Position numbers and translations under genes: made by a program. The notes under the pieces are model-generated. The model saw only the letters and a list, made by a program, of their open reading frames with translations, did not search any database and was not told where the DNA came from. From Bradyrhizobium sp. LTSP849 (GTDB lineage Bacteria; Pseudomonadota; Alphaproteobacteria; Rhizobiales; Xanthobacteraceae), in NCBI RefSeq assembly GCF_000938255.1, contig NZ_JYMR01000018.1:135001-199000 (forward strand): 64,000 nucleotides of DNA, written 5' to 3'. Shown one piece after another: positions 43,358-50,676 of the stretch (position 1 is its first letter; every line of letters begins with the position of its first letter).

Positions 43358-44376
43358 TGAAAGAGTTTACGCCGGCCCCCGATTCCGCCTCGATCGTCTC
43401 CGTCACCGACCGCGTCAAGCCGGTTGCGCTCGGCATGGGCGTGACCTCGGTGCATTTCCTTGGGCCCCGTGCCGCCTTCATCGGCGCCGAGGAGAACGTC
43501 GCATTCGTCGATGCCAAGGGTGAGATCACCACGGTCGCCGTGCACAGCGGCGGCATTCTCTCGACGGCCTCCGACGGCAAGCGTCTCGTCATGGGCGGCG
43601 ACGACGGCAAGGTCGTCTCGCTCGACGCCAAGGGCGAGGTGACGCTGCTCGCGACCGATCCGAAGCGGCGCTGGATCGATGCGGTCGCGCTGCATCCCGA
43701 CGGCGCCTTCGCCTGGTCGGCAGGCAAGACGGCAACCGTCAAGAGCGGCAAGACCGAGGAGAAATCGCTCGAGGTGCCCTCGACCGTCGGCGGGCTCGCG
43801 TTCGCCCCGAAGGGGCTGCGGGTCGCGATCGCGCATTACAACGGCGCGACGCTATGGTTTCCCAACATGGAAGGATCAGCCGAATTCCTGCCCTGGGCCG
43901 GTTCGCATCTCGGCGTCACCTTCAGCCCGGACAACAAATTCCTGGTCACCACCATGCACGAGGCGGCGCTGCACGGCTGGCGGCTCGCCGACAACCGGCA
44001 CATGCGCATGACCGGCTATCCCGGCCGCGTCCGCTCGATGTCCTGGAGCGCCGGCGGCAAGGCGCTGGCGACCTCCGGCGCCGACACCGTGATCCTGTGG
44101 CCGTTTGCCAGCAAGGACGGCCCGATGGGCAAGGAGCCCGCGATGCTCGCGCCGCTCCAGGCGCGCGTGTCGGTGGTCGCTTGCCATCCGAAGAACGACA
44201 TCTTCGCCGCCGGCTACAGCGACGGCACCGTGCTGATGGTGCGGATGGAAGACGGCGCGGAGATTCTGGTCCGCCGCAACGGCACTGCGCCGGTGGCCGC
44301 GCTCGCCTGGAATGCCAAGGGGACCACGCTTGCTTTTGCCGATGAAACGGGCGAGGCAGGGCTTCTCGACCTCTGA
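43357..44376 (+). CDS. WD40-repeat protein, partner of the CobW GTPase
   Basis: A 339-residue protein without signal peptide that reads as a seven-bladed-type beta propeller. Repeats with GH-like and S/A-D-x-x-hydrophobic-hydrophobic-W/F endings are visible (LVMGGDDGKVVSLDAKGE, LATSGADTVILWPFAS, FAAGYSDGTVLMVRMED). Its ATG overlaps the stop of the CobW gene (GTGATG), so the two are made together. Propellers serve as protein-binding platforms; here it may dock zinc clients onto the GTPase. That role is inferred only from context. Confidence 0.82.
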   Translation: MKEFTPAPDSASIVSVTDRVKPVALGMGVTSVHFLGPRAAFIGAEENVAFVDAKGEITTVAVHSGGILSTASDGKRLVMGGDDGKVVSLDAKGEVTLLATDPKRRWIDAVALHPDGAFAWSAGKTATVKSGKTEEKSLEVPSTVGGLAFAPKGLRVAIAHYNGATLWFPNMEGSAEFLPWAGSHLGVTFSPDNKFLVTTMHEAALHGWRLADNRHMRMTGYPGRVRSMSWSAGGKALATSGADTVILWPFASKDGPMGKEPAMLAPLQARVSVVACHPKNDIFAAGYSDGTVLMVRMEDGAEILVRRNGTAPVAALAWNAKGTTLAFADETGEAGLLDL

Positions 44377-44403
44377 ATAGCGTTCAAACCGTAGCGTGGG
44401 ACC

Positions 44404-45120
44404 ATGCGGTTTCTGACGACCTTCCAGCTCGCTGATTTCGCCGACACGCTGGTCAGCCTGTTCACGGCCTTCGTGCTGGGCACGCTGATCGGCGCCGAGC
44501 GGCAATACCGCCAGCGCACCGCCGGCCTGCGCACCAATGTGCTGGTTGCGGTCGGCGCCGCCGCCTTCGTCGATCTCGCCATGCACCTGACGGGCGCCGA
44601 TGGGGCAGTCCGGGTGATCTCCTATGTCGTCTCCGGCATCGGCTTCCTCGGCGCCGGCGTCATCATGAAGCAGGGCATGGATGTGCGCGGGCTCAACACC
44701 GCAGCGACGCTGTGGGCCTCAGCCGCCGTCGGCTCCTGCGCCGGCGCCGACATGGTCGCGCAGGCAGCGGCGCTCACCGTGTTCGTCATCGCCGGCAATA
44801 CGATGCTGCGCCCGCTGGTCAACGCCATCAACCGCATCCCGCTGAATGAGAAGACCTCGGAGGCGACCTACTACGTCAAGCTCGCGGTCGCGACCGACGC
44901 CTTGCCCGACATGCGTGACCGCCTCATCGACAAGCTCGAGGTCGCGAAATATCAGGTGGCCGATGTCGACGTCGTCGAGATCGGCGAGGACGTTCTGGAG
45001 ATCGTCGCAAAGCTGGTTGCAACAGCGGTCGACCCGAACGAGCTCAACGCCGTGGCGACCGATCTTCAGCACCTGCCGGGCGTGCGCCACGCCACCTGGG
45101 AAGTCAGCACCACTGACTGA
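44404..45120 (+). CDS. MgtC/SapB-family membrane protein
   Basis: This 238-residue protein has an N-terminal membrane domain of four or five helices with the MgtC signature (LIGAERQYRQRTAGLRTNVLVAVGAAAFV and GIGFLGAGVIMK). The soluble C-terminal region of about 85 residues is ACT-like. MgtC proteins affect membrane energetics and growth at low magnesium in pathogens; the role here is unknown. It starts 27 bp after the WD40 gene and may be the last gene of the zinc operon. Confidence 0.85.
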   Translation: MRFLTTFQLADFADTLVSLFTAFVLGTLIGAERQYRQRTAGLRTNVLVAVGAAAFVDLAMHLTGADGAVRVISYVVSGIGFLGAGVIMKQGMDVRGLNTAATLWASAAVGSCAGADMVAQAAALTVFVIAGNTMLRPLVNAINRIPLNEKTSEATYYVKLAVATDALPDMRDRLIDKLEVAKYQVADVDVVEIGEDVLEIVAKLVATAVDPNELNAVATDLQHLPGVRHATWEVSTTD

Positions 45121-45166
45121 ACGTGCCGTTTGGCACGCTGACACCAGTTCCCGGCTTGCCGGGCAT

Positions 45167-45191
45167 GGAACCGCAGTCGGGGAACTTCGTT
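45167..45191 (+). promoter_or_regulatory. Consensus EcfG promoter of a small membrane-protein gene
   Basis: GGAAC at 45167-45171 and CGTT at 45188-45191 are separated by 16 bp, an exact consensus match. It lies 28 bp before the ATG at 45220. Confidence 0.8.
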
Positions 45192-45219
45192 AATCCCTTG
45201 GACAAAGGCGGTGATCGAT

Positions 45220-45552
45220 ATGCCCGGCCAAAATGACAAGCGCAGACTGAAGCTCGATCTGACGATCGCGGGCTCGCTGTTCGCAGCAGGCATCGCGGTG
45301 TCAGTCATGTCGCTCGCACAAATCCGGGCCGAAAGCCGGACGGAGCTGGCGCAGGCGACACAGCCGCTCCAGGGCACGCCGTCCAATGATCAGGACAAGG
45401 TGCCGGCGGAAGCCAAGCCCGGCGGCGACCGGCCAACCACGCCGGCCCCCGAGCCGGCGCGCCCCGATCCGCAGACGCAAGGCGCGGCGACCAAGCCGGC
45501 ACTCCCGGCGGCGCCGGCCGAGAAGATCGCGCCGGCGATCAGGGAGAAGTAG
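45220..45552 (+). CDS. Small membrane-anchored protein with Pro/Ala-rich tail
   Basis: A 110-residue protein: a basic N-terminus (KRRLKLDL), one hydrophobic helix (IAGSLFAAGIAVSVMSLAQI), then a disordered tail rich in Pro, Ala, Lys and Asp that would lie in the periplasm. No family is recognised. ATG at 45220 has AAAGGCGG upstream and fits better than GTG at 45211. The exact EcfG promoter makes it a likely general stress gene, with a possible envelope role. Confidence 0.7.
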   Translation: MPGQNDKRRLKLDLTIAGSLFAAGIAVSVMSLAQIRAESRTELAQATQPLQGTPSNDQDKVPAEAKPGGDRPTTPAPEPARPDPQTQGAATKPALPAAPAEKIAPAIREK

Positions 45553-45584
45553 CAAGGTAGGCCCATGCTCGCGGCCACACCCTC

Positions 45585-45686
45585 GATGTCATCGTCCGCG
45601 TAAGCGGACGATCCAGTATCCACCAGCGCCTCAGTTCAATCACGACCGCCGGGCGTACTGGATGCCCCGCCTTCGCGGGGCATGAC
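45585..45686. repeat. Palindromic intergenic repeat, family E (copy 1)
   Basis: GATGTCATCGTCCGC...ATCCAGTA at the left and TACTGGATGCCCCGCC...GGCATGAC at the right give GTCAT and ATGAC ends and an inner CCAGTA/TACTGG pair. A second copy lies at 62761-62863. Confidence 0.75.
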
Positions 45687-45748
45687 GGTGGTGTGTGGGA
45701 TGAGGCGCGCCGCCCCGGGATGACGGGCGGAGAGAGCCGGACTCCCCC

Positions 45749-47191
45749 TCACCGCACCAGAACATTCCGGAACTGCCAGGGATCGCTCGTATCGATATCT
45801 TCCGGAAACAGTCCCGGACGATCCGTCAGTGGCGTCCAGTCGGTGTAGAAACCCTTCACCGGGCCGAGATACGGCAGCTGGATTTCCAGCAGACGATCGA
45901 AATCCATCTCGTCGGCTTCGACGATGCCTTCCTTCGGGTTTTCCAGCGCCCACACCATGCCGCCGAGCACGGCGGAGGTCACTTGCAGGCCGGTGGCGTT
46001 CTGATAGGGCGCGAGTTTGCGGGTCTCTTCGATCGAGAGCTGCGAGCCGTACCAATAGGCATTGTTGTCATGGCCGAACAGCAGCACGCCGAGTTCGTCG
46101 ATGCCGTCGACGATTTCGTTCTCATCGAGGATGTGGTGCTTTTCCTGCATCTTCGCGGCGCGGCCGAACATTTCATGCAGCGACAGCACGGCATCGTCGG
46201 CCGGATGATAGGCATAGTGGCAGGTCGGCCGATAGACCGCCTTGCCCGATGCGTCATGCACCGTGAAATAGTCGGCGATCGAGATCGACTCGTTGTGGGT
46301 GACGAGGAAGCCGTACTGCGCACCGCGGGTCGGGCACCAGGTGCGCACGCGCGTATTGGCGCCGGGTTGCATCAGATAGATGGCGGCGCCGCAGCCGGCT
46401 TCGTGGGTATGCGCATTCTCAGGCATCCATTTTTCATGGGTGCCCCAACCGAGTTCGGACGGCTGCACGCCTTCCGACAGGAAGCCTTCCACCGACCAGG
46501 TGTTGACGAAGACGTCCGGCTCTTTCGGCGACTTGGAGCGCTGGGTGTCGCGCTCGGCGATGTGGATGCCCTTGATGCCGGCTTGCCGCATGAGATCCGC
46601 CCATTCGGCCTTGGTCTTCGGCTTGGGAGCATTGAGCTTCAGATCGGCGGCGACATTGAGCAGCGCCTGCTTGACGAAAAACGAGACCATGCCGGGATTG
46701 GCGCCACAGCAGGAAACGGCCGTGGTCGAGCCCGCGGGGCGCGCCTTTTTGGCGGCCAGCGTCACTTCGCGAAGAGCGTAGTTGGAGCGCGCTTCCGGGC
46801 CCTTCGACGAATCGAAATAGAAGCCGAGCCAGGGCTCGTTGACGGTGTCGATATAGAGAGCGCCGAGTTCGTTACAGAGCTCCATGATGTCGGTGGAGCC
46901 GGTATCGACCGAGAGATTGACGCAAAAACCCTGGCCGCCGCCTTCAGTGAGCAGCGGGGTCAGCAATTCGCGGTAATTGTCCTTGGTCACGCCCTTCTGG
47001 ATGAAGCGTACATTGTGCTTCTCGCAATGCGCCTTGCGGCCCTCGTCCTTGGGATCGATCACGGTGACGCGCGACTTGTCGTAGTCGAGATGCCGCTCGA
47101 TCATCGGCAACGTGCCTTTGCCGATAGAGCCGAAGCCGACCATGACGACGGGACCGGTGATCTTCGCGTAGATCTGCGAGGCGGGGCTCAT
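45749..47191 (-). CDS. hss: Homospermidine synthase
   Basis: This 480-residue NAD-dependent enzyme makes homospermidine from two putrescines, or from putrescine and spermidine. It has the Rossmann motif GFGSIGKG (residues 19-26), IDPKDEGRKAHCEKHNVRF, the segments SVDTGSTDIMELCNELGALYIDTVNEPW and CCGANPGMVS typical of the bacterial enzyme. ATG at 47191 has GGAGA upstream; an 11-residue extension is possible. A RidA gene lies upstream and ornithine decarboxylase further upstream on the same strand, so the putrescine source is close. Confidence 0.92.
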   Translation of the reverse strand: MSPASQIYAKITGPVVMVGFGSIGKGTLPMIERHLDYDKSRVTVIDPKDEGRKAHCEKHNVRFIQKGVTKDNYRELLTPLLTEGGGQGFCVNLSVDTGSTDIMELCNELGALYIDTVNEPWLGFYFDSSKGPEARSNYALREVTLAAKKARPAGSTTAVSCCGANPGMVSFFVKQALLNVAADLKLNAPKPKTKAEWADLMRQAGIKGIHIAERDTQRSKSPKEPDVFVNTWSVEGFLSEGVQPSELGWGTHEKWMPENAHTHEAGCGAAIYLMQPGANTRVRTWCPTRGAQYGFLVTHNESISIADYFTVHDASGKAVYRPTCHYAYHPADDAVLSLHEMFGRAAKMQEKHHILDENEIVDGIDELGVLLFGHDNNAYWYGSQLSIEETRKLAPYQNATGLQVTSAVLGGMVWALENPKEGIVEADEMDFDRLLEIQLPYLGPVKGFYTDWTPLTDRPGLFPEDIDTSDPWQFRNVLVR

Positions 47192-47239
47192 GGGATGGAT
47201 TCTCCGGAACGTGCTGGCGGACAAAGGGTGAGGGGTGGA

Positions 47240-47629
47240 TCAGGCGCTGCGGCGCTTGGCGGTCGCTTCGATCTCGACCTTCATCTCGGGCTTGTAGAGC
47301 GCTGAGACGACGAGAAGCGTTGAGGCAGGGCGGATCTTGCCGAGGACCTCGCCGCAAACGGCGAAGTGCGCGTCTGCATCCTTGATGTCGGTGAGGTAGT
47401 AGGTCACGCGCACGATGTCGGCCATCTCGAATCCGCCCTCCTTCAGGGCGGCTTCGATGGTCTTGAAGCAGTTGCGTGACTGGCTGGTGACATCGGTCGG
47501 CATCGTCATCGTGGTGTAGTCATAGCCGGTGGTTCCCGCGACGAAGGCGAACTCGCCATCGATCACCGCGCGGCTGTAGCCGGCGGTCTTCTCGAACGGG
47601 GAGCCGGTGGAAATCAGGCGACGGGACAT
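47240..47629 (-). CDS. RidA-family protein
   Basis: A 129-residue RidA/YjgF/UK114 protein, a trimeric imine deaminase fold. The ligand arginine is Arg100 (KIRPASTLL), preceded by the family elements FVAGTTGYDY and ALKEGGFEMADIVRVTYYLTD. It may remove reactive imines from PLP enzymes or from polyamine oxidation. It is 48 bp upstream of the hss gene on the same strand, so it is probably co-transcribed. Confidence 0.85.
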   Translation of the reverse strand: MSRRLISTGSPFEKTAGYSRAVIDGEFAFVAGTTGYDYTTMTMPTDVTSQSRNCFKTIEAALKEGGFEMADIVRVTYYLTDIKDADAHFAVCGEVLGKIRPASTLLVVSALYKPEMKVEIEATAKRRSA

Positions 47630-47764
47630 GGTCGAGGGCCTCCACTGAAGGGGGTGTTTGGCGGGTTAAAGGGCGTTTCTCAGGCCCGCGCAACCCTAAA
47701 GGAACGGGCACGCGCGAGCATCGCCGCGGAACGCGGCTTCGGTCGTCGCCATCATGGCTATCCC

Positions 47765-48352
47765 TTAGGCCGCGTGCGCTTGGAGGGTGCGAACTACCCT
47801 CCGTTTGGACAGGGCCGCACCGGTCGGGACGATCATCCCCTCGGCGCCATCCAGCGCACCGGCCTGAAACTCGACCGCCAGCAGACGGTCGCTCTCGAAC
47901 GGGCCGGGCAGCAAGAGTTCGCCGGTTTTCTCGGCCGAGAAGCCGAAGCGGGCGTAGTAGGGGGCGTCGCCGAGCAGGATCACGGCGGCATGCCCGCGCG
48001 CCCGGGCGGCGGCCAGCGCTTGTTGCATCAGCGCGGCGCCGATCCCGAGCTCGCGGCAGGCAGGGTCCACCGCCAGCGGTCCGAGGACCAAAGCGGGCCT
48101 GCCTCCGGCACTGACGTGCCACAGCCGCACGGTTCCCACGAGTGTCCCCTCGCGCACTGCCGACAGAGCAAGGCCTGCGGCAGGTGCACGTCCGTCGCGC
48201 AGGCGCTGGCAGGTGCGGTCGTGGCGGTTCTCGCCAAAGCTTGCATCCAGCAGCGCTTCACGGTCGGCGACGTCGACAGCACGTTCCGCGCGGATCGCGA
48301 ACGGAGCGGCATTCGAGTTGAGGGCGACTTGTGTCTTCCGAAGAGTAGTCAT
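47765..48352 (-). CDS. GNAT-family N-acetyltransferase
   Basis: A 195-residue acetyltransferase of the YhbS-like kind (recall): LVGTVRLWHV, then LGPLAVDPACRELGIGAALMQQAL (acetyl-CoA motif, G-I-G-A-A) and LLGDAPYYARFGF. The substrate is unknown; with ornithine decarboxylase upstream and homospermidine synthase downstream, a polyamine is possible. Confidence 0.8.
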   Translation of the reverse strand: MTTLRKTQVALNSNAAPFAIRAERAVDVADREALLDASFGENRHDRTCQRLRDGRAPAAGLALSAVREGTLVGTVRLWHVSAGGRPALVLGPLAVDPACRELGIGAALMQQALAAARARGHAAVILLGDAPYYARFGFSAEKTGELLLPGPFESDRLLAVEFQAGALDGAEGMIVPTGAALSKRRVVRTLQAHAA

Positions 48353-48432
48353 GGCGCGTCAGTCCCCGCTTGAGACCTGCGTGCGCGAAGCACGCCGGTC
48401 CAAGGCGTCGTCAGAAATCGAAATGTCAGGGA

Positions 48433-48452
48433 GGAGCCGGCAAGCCGGCTCC
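48433..48452 (-). terminator. Hairpin downstream of ornithine decarboxylase
   Basis: GGAGCCGGC and GCCGGCTCC form a perfect 9-bp stem with a 2-nt loop, about 35 bp after the stop codon. A second stem (48465-48480, GCCTC/GAGGC) lies nearer the gene. There is no T-run, so termination may be partial or the hairpin may protect the 3' end. Confidence 0.45.
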
Positions 48453-48483
48453 CGGGTTCGTCAGGCCTCCGAAGAGAGGCTGT

Positions 48484-49626
48484 TTAGATGTGGTACGTCT
48501 TCAGCGGTGGGATGCCGTTGAACGCCACCGCCGAGTAGGTCGACGTATAGGCCCCGGTGCCTTCAATCAGCAGCTTGTCGCCGATCTCGAGTGTCACCGG
48601 AAGCGGATACGGGTTCTTCTCGTACAGCACGTCGGCGCTATCGCAGGTGGGCCCAGCGAGCACGCACGGCGTCATGTCCGCCCCGTCATGCGGGGTACGG
48701 ATGGCGTAACGGATCGACTCGTCCATGGTCTCGGCGAGACCGCCGAACTTGCCGATGTCCAGATAGACCCAGCGCACCTCGTCCTCGTCGCTCTTCTTCG
48801 AGATGAGCACGACTTCGGATTCGATGATGCCGGCGTTGCCCACCATGCCGCGACCCGGCTCGATGATGGTCTCCGGAATCTGGTTGCCGAAGTGCTTGCG
48901 CAGTGCGCGGAAGATCGAACGGCCGTAGGTGACGACCGGCGGCACGTCCTTGAGGTACTTGGTCGGGAAGCCGCCGCCCATGTTGACCATGGTCAGGTTG
49001 ATGCCGCGCTCGGCGCAGTCGCGGAACACCTGCGAGGCCATCGCCAGCGCACGGTCCCACGCCTTCACCTTGCGCTGCTGCGAGCCGACATGGAAGGAGA
49101 TGCCGCACGGCTCCAGGCCCAGGCGCTTGGCGACGTCGAGCACCTCGACGGCCATTTCCGGGTCGCAGCCGAACTTGCGCGACAGCGGCCACTCGGCGCC
49201 GGCGCAGTCATAGAGGATGCGGCAGAACACCTTCGCGCCGGGAGCGGCACGGGCGACCTTCTCGACCTCGGCGGCGCAATCGACCGCGAACAGCCGAATG
49301 CCGAGCGCGAAGGCGCGCGCGATGTCGCGCTCCTTCTTGATCGTGTTGCCGAAGGAGATGCGGTCGGGCGTCGCACCCGCGGCCAGCGCCATCTCGATCT
49401 CGGCGACGGTTGCGGTGTCGAAGCAGGAGCCCATGGACGCCAGCAGCGCCAGCACTTCCGGCGCCGGGTTCGCCTTGACGGCATAGAACACGCGGCTGTC
49501 GGGCAGCGCCTTGGCAAAGGTCTGGTAATTGTCGCGCACGACCTCGAGGTCGACGACGAGGCACGGCTCGGTGTCGAGGCCCTCGCTGCGGCGGTTGCGC
49601 AGGAATTCCTGAATACGTTCGGTCAT
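48484..49626 (-). CDS. odc: Ornithine decarboxylase (fold type III, alanine-racemase-like)
   Basis: This 380-residue PLP enzyme decarboxylates ornithine to putrescine, perhaps also lysine to cadaverine. Lys51 in FYAVKANP binds PLP, GGGFPTKY and EPGRGMVGNAG hold the phosphate, and GPTCDSADVLYE supplies the catalytic Cys/Asp from the other subunit. It is the eukaryote-like type, common in alphaproteobacteria. It is preceded by a long structured leader and gives the substrate for homospermidine synthase downstream. Confidence 0.93.
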   Translation of the reverse strand: MTERIQEFLRNRRSEGLDTEPCLVVDLEVVRDNYQTFAKALPDSRVFYAVKANPAPEVLALLASMGSCFDTATVAEIEMALAAGATPDRISFGNTIKKERDIARAFALGIRLFAVDCAAEVEKVARAAPGAKVFCRILYDCAGAEWPLSRKFGCDPEMAVEVLDVAKRLGLEPCGISFHVGSQQRKVKAWDRALAMASQVFRDCAERGINLTMVNMGGGFPTKYLKDVPPVVTYGRSIFRALRKHFGNQIPETIIEPGRGMVGNAGIIESEVVLISKKSDEDEVRWVYLDIGKFGGLAETMDESIRYAIRTPHDGADMTPCVLAGPTCDSADVLYEKNPYPLPVTLEIGDKLLIEGTGAYTSTYSAVAFNGIPPLKTYHI

Positions 49627-49639
49627 AGCACTCTCCCAA

Positions 49640-50170
49640 ACGGCCCAGCGACGGGGATCCGTTCAAAAAATGACGTCGGATAAGAGCGCTCCGGCCAGAT
49701 CGCGCGATGGAGGCGCGACGAGCCAAAGACTCACATCAGACTGTGCTGCCGTGGATTGGTTGGGAATTTCCCGCCCGCACACCTGGCAATGAAGGACAAG
49801 CCTTTTCAGTAGCCCGCGCCGGCGTTGGACTGCCGGTAGAGACCAAAAAAGCCCGATCCGTCGTTGCTTTAAGTCGCGTCCCCCGTTGAGAGCGGGGTGC
49901 GCCGGTTCGCCTCCGGCTGCCAGTCACGGTTGCAAAGAGTGAAGTCACCTTCGACAAGGCATCTCTTGAGAGAGATGCTGGACGCTCCGGGTTTGCTTAG
50001 GTCTTGCGACTTCCGCACTTCCGAAGAGCCCCTCGGCTTCTTCACCCCTTGGCGGCTGTCCGGCCTCTTGTCCGGATACCTACCGACTGACACACGACCA
50101 CAGGCACGTGCGAAATTGGGCAAGAGCGCACATAAGGCTTTTGACTCCGCTTCGCAAGATTTTTTTTAGG
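49640..50170 (-). ncRNA. Structured leader upstream of ornithine decarboxylase (speF-motif-like)
   Basis: In minus-strand order this region holds hairpins at 50059-50076 (TCCGG/CCGGA), 50023-50043 (8-bp stem with one bulge), 49959-49978 (GCATCTC/GAGATGC), 49901-49917 (GCCGG/CCGGC) and 49881-49897 (CCCCG/CGGGG). The loops at 49959-49978 and 49881-49897 share CTCTCAA. A T-run follows at 49845-49850. Alphaproteobacterial ornithine decarboxylase genes are known to carry a conserved leader called the speF motif (Rfam); the position and the last three hairpins fit my recall of it. No covariance model was run, so the boundaries are approximate. Confidence 0.6.
50080..50133 (-). CDS. Possible 17-codon upstream ORF in the odc leader
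   Basis: ATG at 50133 opens MCALAQFRTCLWSCVSR and stops with TAG at 50080, 3 nt before the TCCGG hairpin at 50059-50076. GGAG lies 11 nt upstream of the ATG. This arrangement is that of a regulatory leader peptide, as known for the gammaproteobacterial SpeFL peptide, but the sequence is not similar. It could be chance. Confidence 0.35.
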   Translation of the reverse strand: MCALAQFRTCLWSCVSR

Positions 50171-50284
50171 CTGAGAACAGAATTGCCTAACATCTGCTTG
50201 CGCAGTGTTGCGCGAGCGACGCGGAAGATGAACGCGCGTTAAGTTTTCTGGGTCGTGCGCGCGTCTCTCGCGCGCGAGGACGCG

Positions 50285-50539
50285 TCAACCGCGCTTCGTG
50301 AAGGGCTCGACGCGCTGAGCCGCGCGGATGAAGGCGGTCATCACCAGCACGCCGAGTGCGAACAGCACGGCCTGGAGGATGTGCGCGCCCTGGTCACCAA
50401 GCCCGAACAGAATCGCGAGCGCCCAGCCGCCGGCAAATGCTGCGCCGAACACCTCGGCGCCGATCAGAATAGCGGCGCTGATGACGGTGATGACGCTCGG
50501 CCAGACGATCTGACGGGAAGACGAGGAGGGCGCGTTCAT
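50285..50539 (-). CDS. Small two-helix membrane protein
   Basis: An 84-residue hypothetical protein with two predicted membrane segments (VITVISAAILIGAEVFGAAFAGGWALAILFGL and ILQAVLFALGVLVMTAFI) and a basic C-terminus. It lacks a recognisable domain. ATG at 50539 is chosen; the 30-residue extension upstream has no hydrophobic or conserved character. It lies between the odc leader and the divergent peptidase gene. Confidence 0.65.
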   Translation of the reverse strand: MNAPSSSSRQIVWPSVITVISAAILIGAEVFGAAFAGGWALAILFGLGDQGAHILQAVLFALGVLVMTAFIRAAQRVEPFTKRG

Positions 50540-50676
50540 GGGCTTAAGGGGTCCGTGGCTTCGAGGGCCGCAATCTCCCCGAAAAGGCGGGCGGGAGCAA
50601 GGCCAAATGGCCCAAAAAAGCCCCATCACGTGCTATAGCTGGCTGCAACAAACCAGCTCAAAAATCGGGACTTGTG

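Noticed and set aside
49869..50123. 84-codon minus-strand ORF within the odc leader
   Set aside because: It starts with TTG, has no ribosome site, runs through several RNA hairpins and has no recognisable domain. The structured RNA explains the region better.
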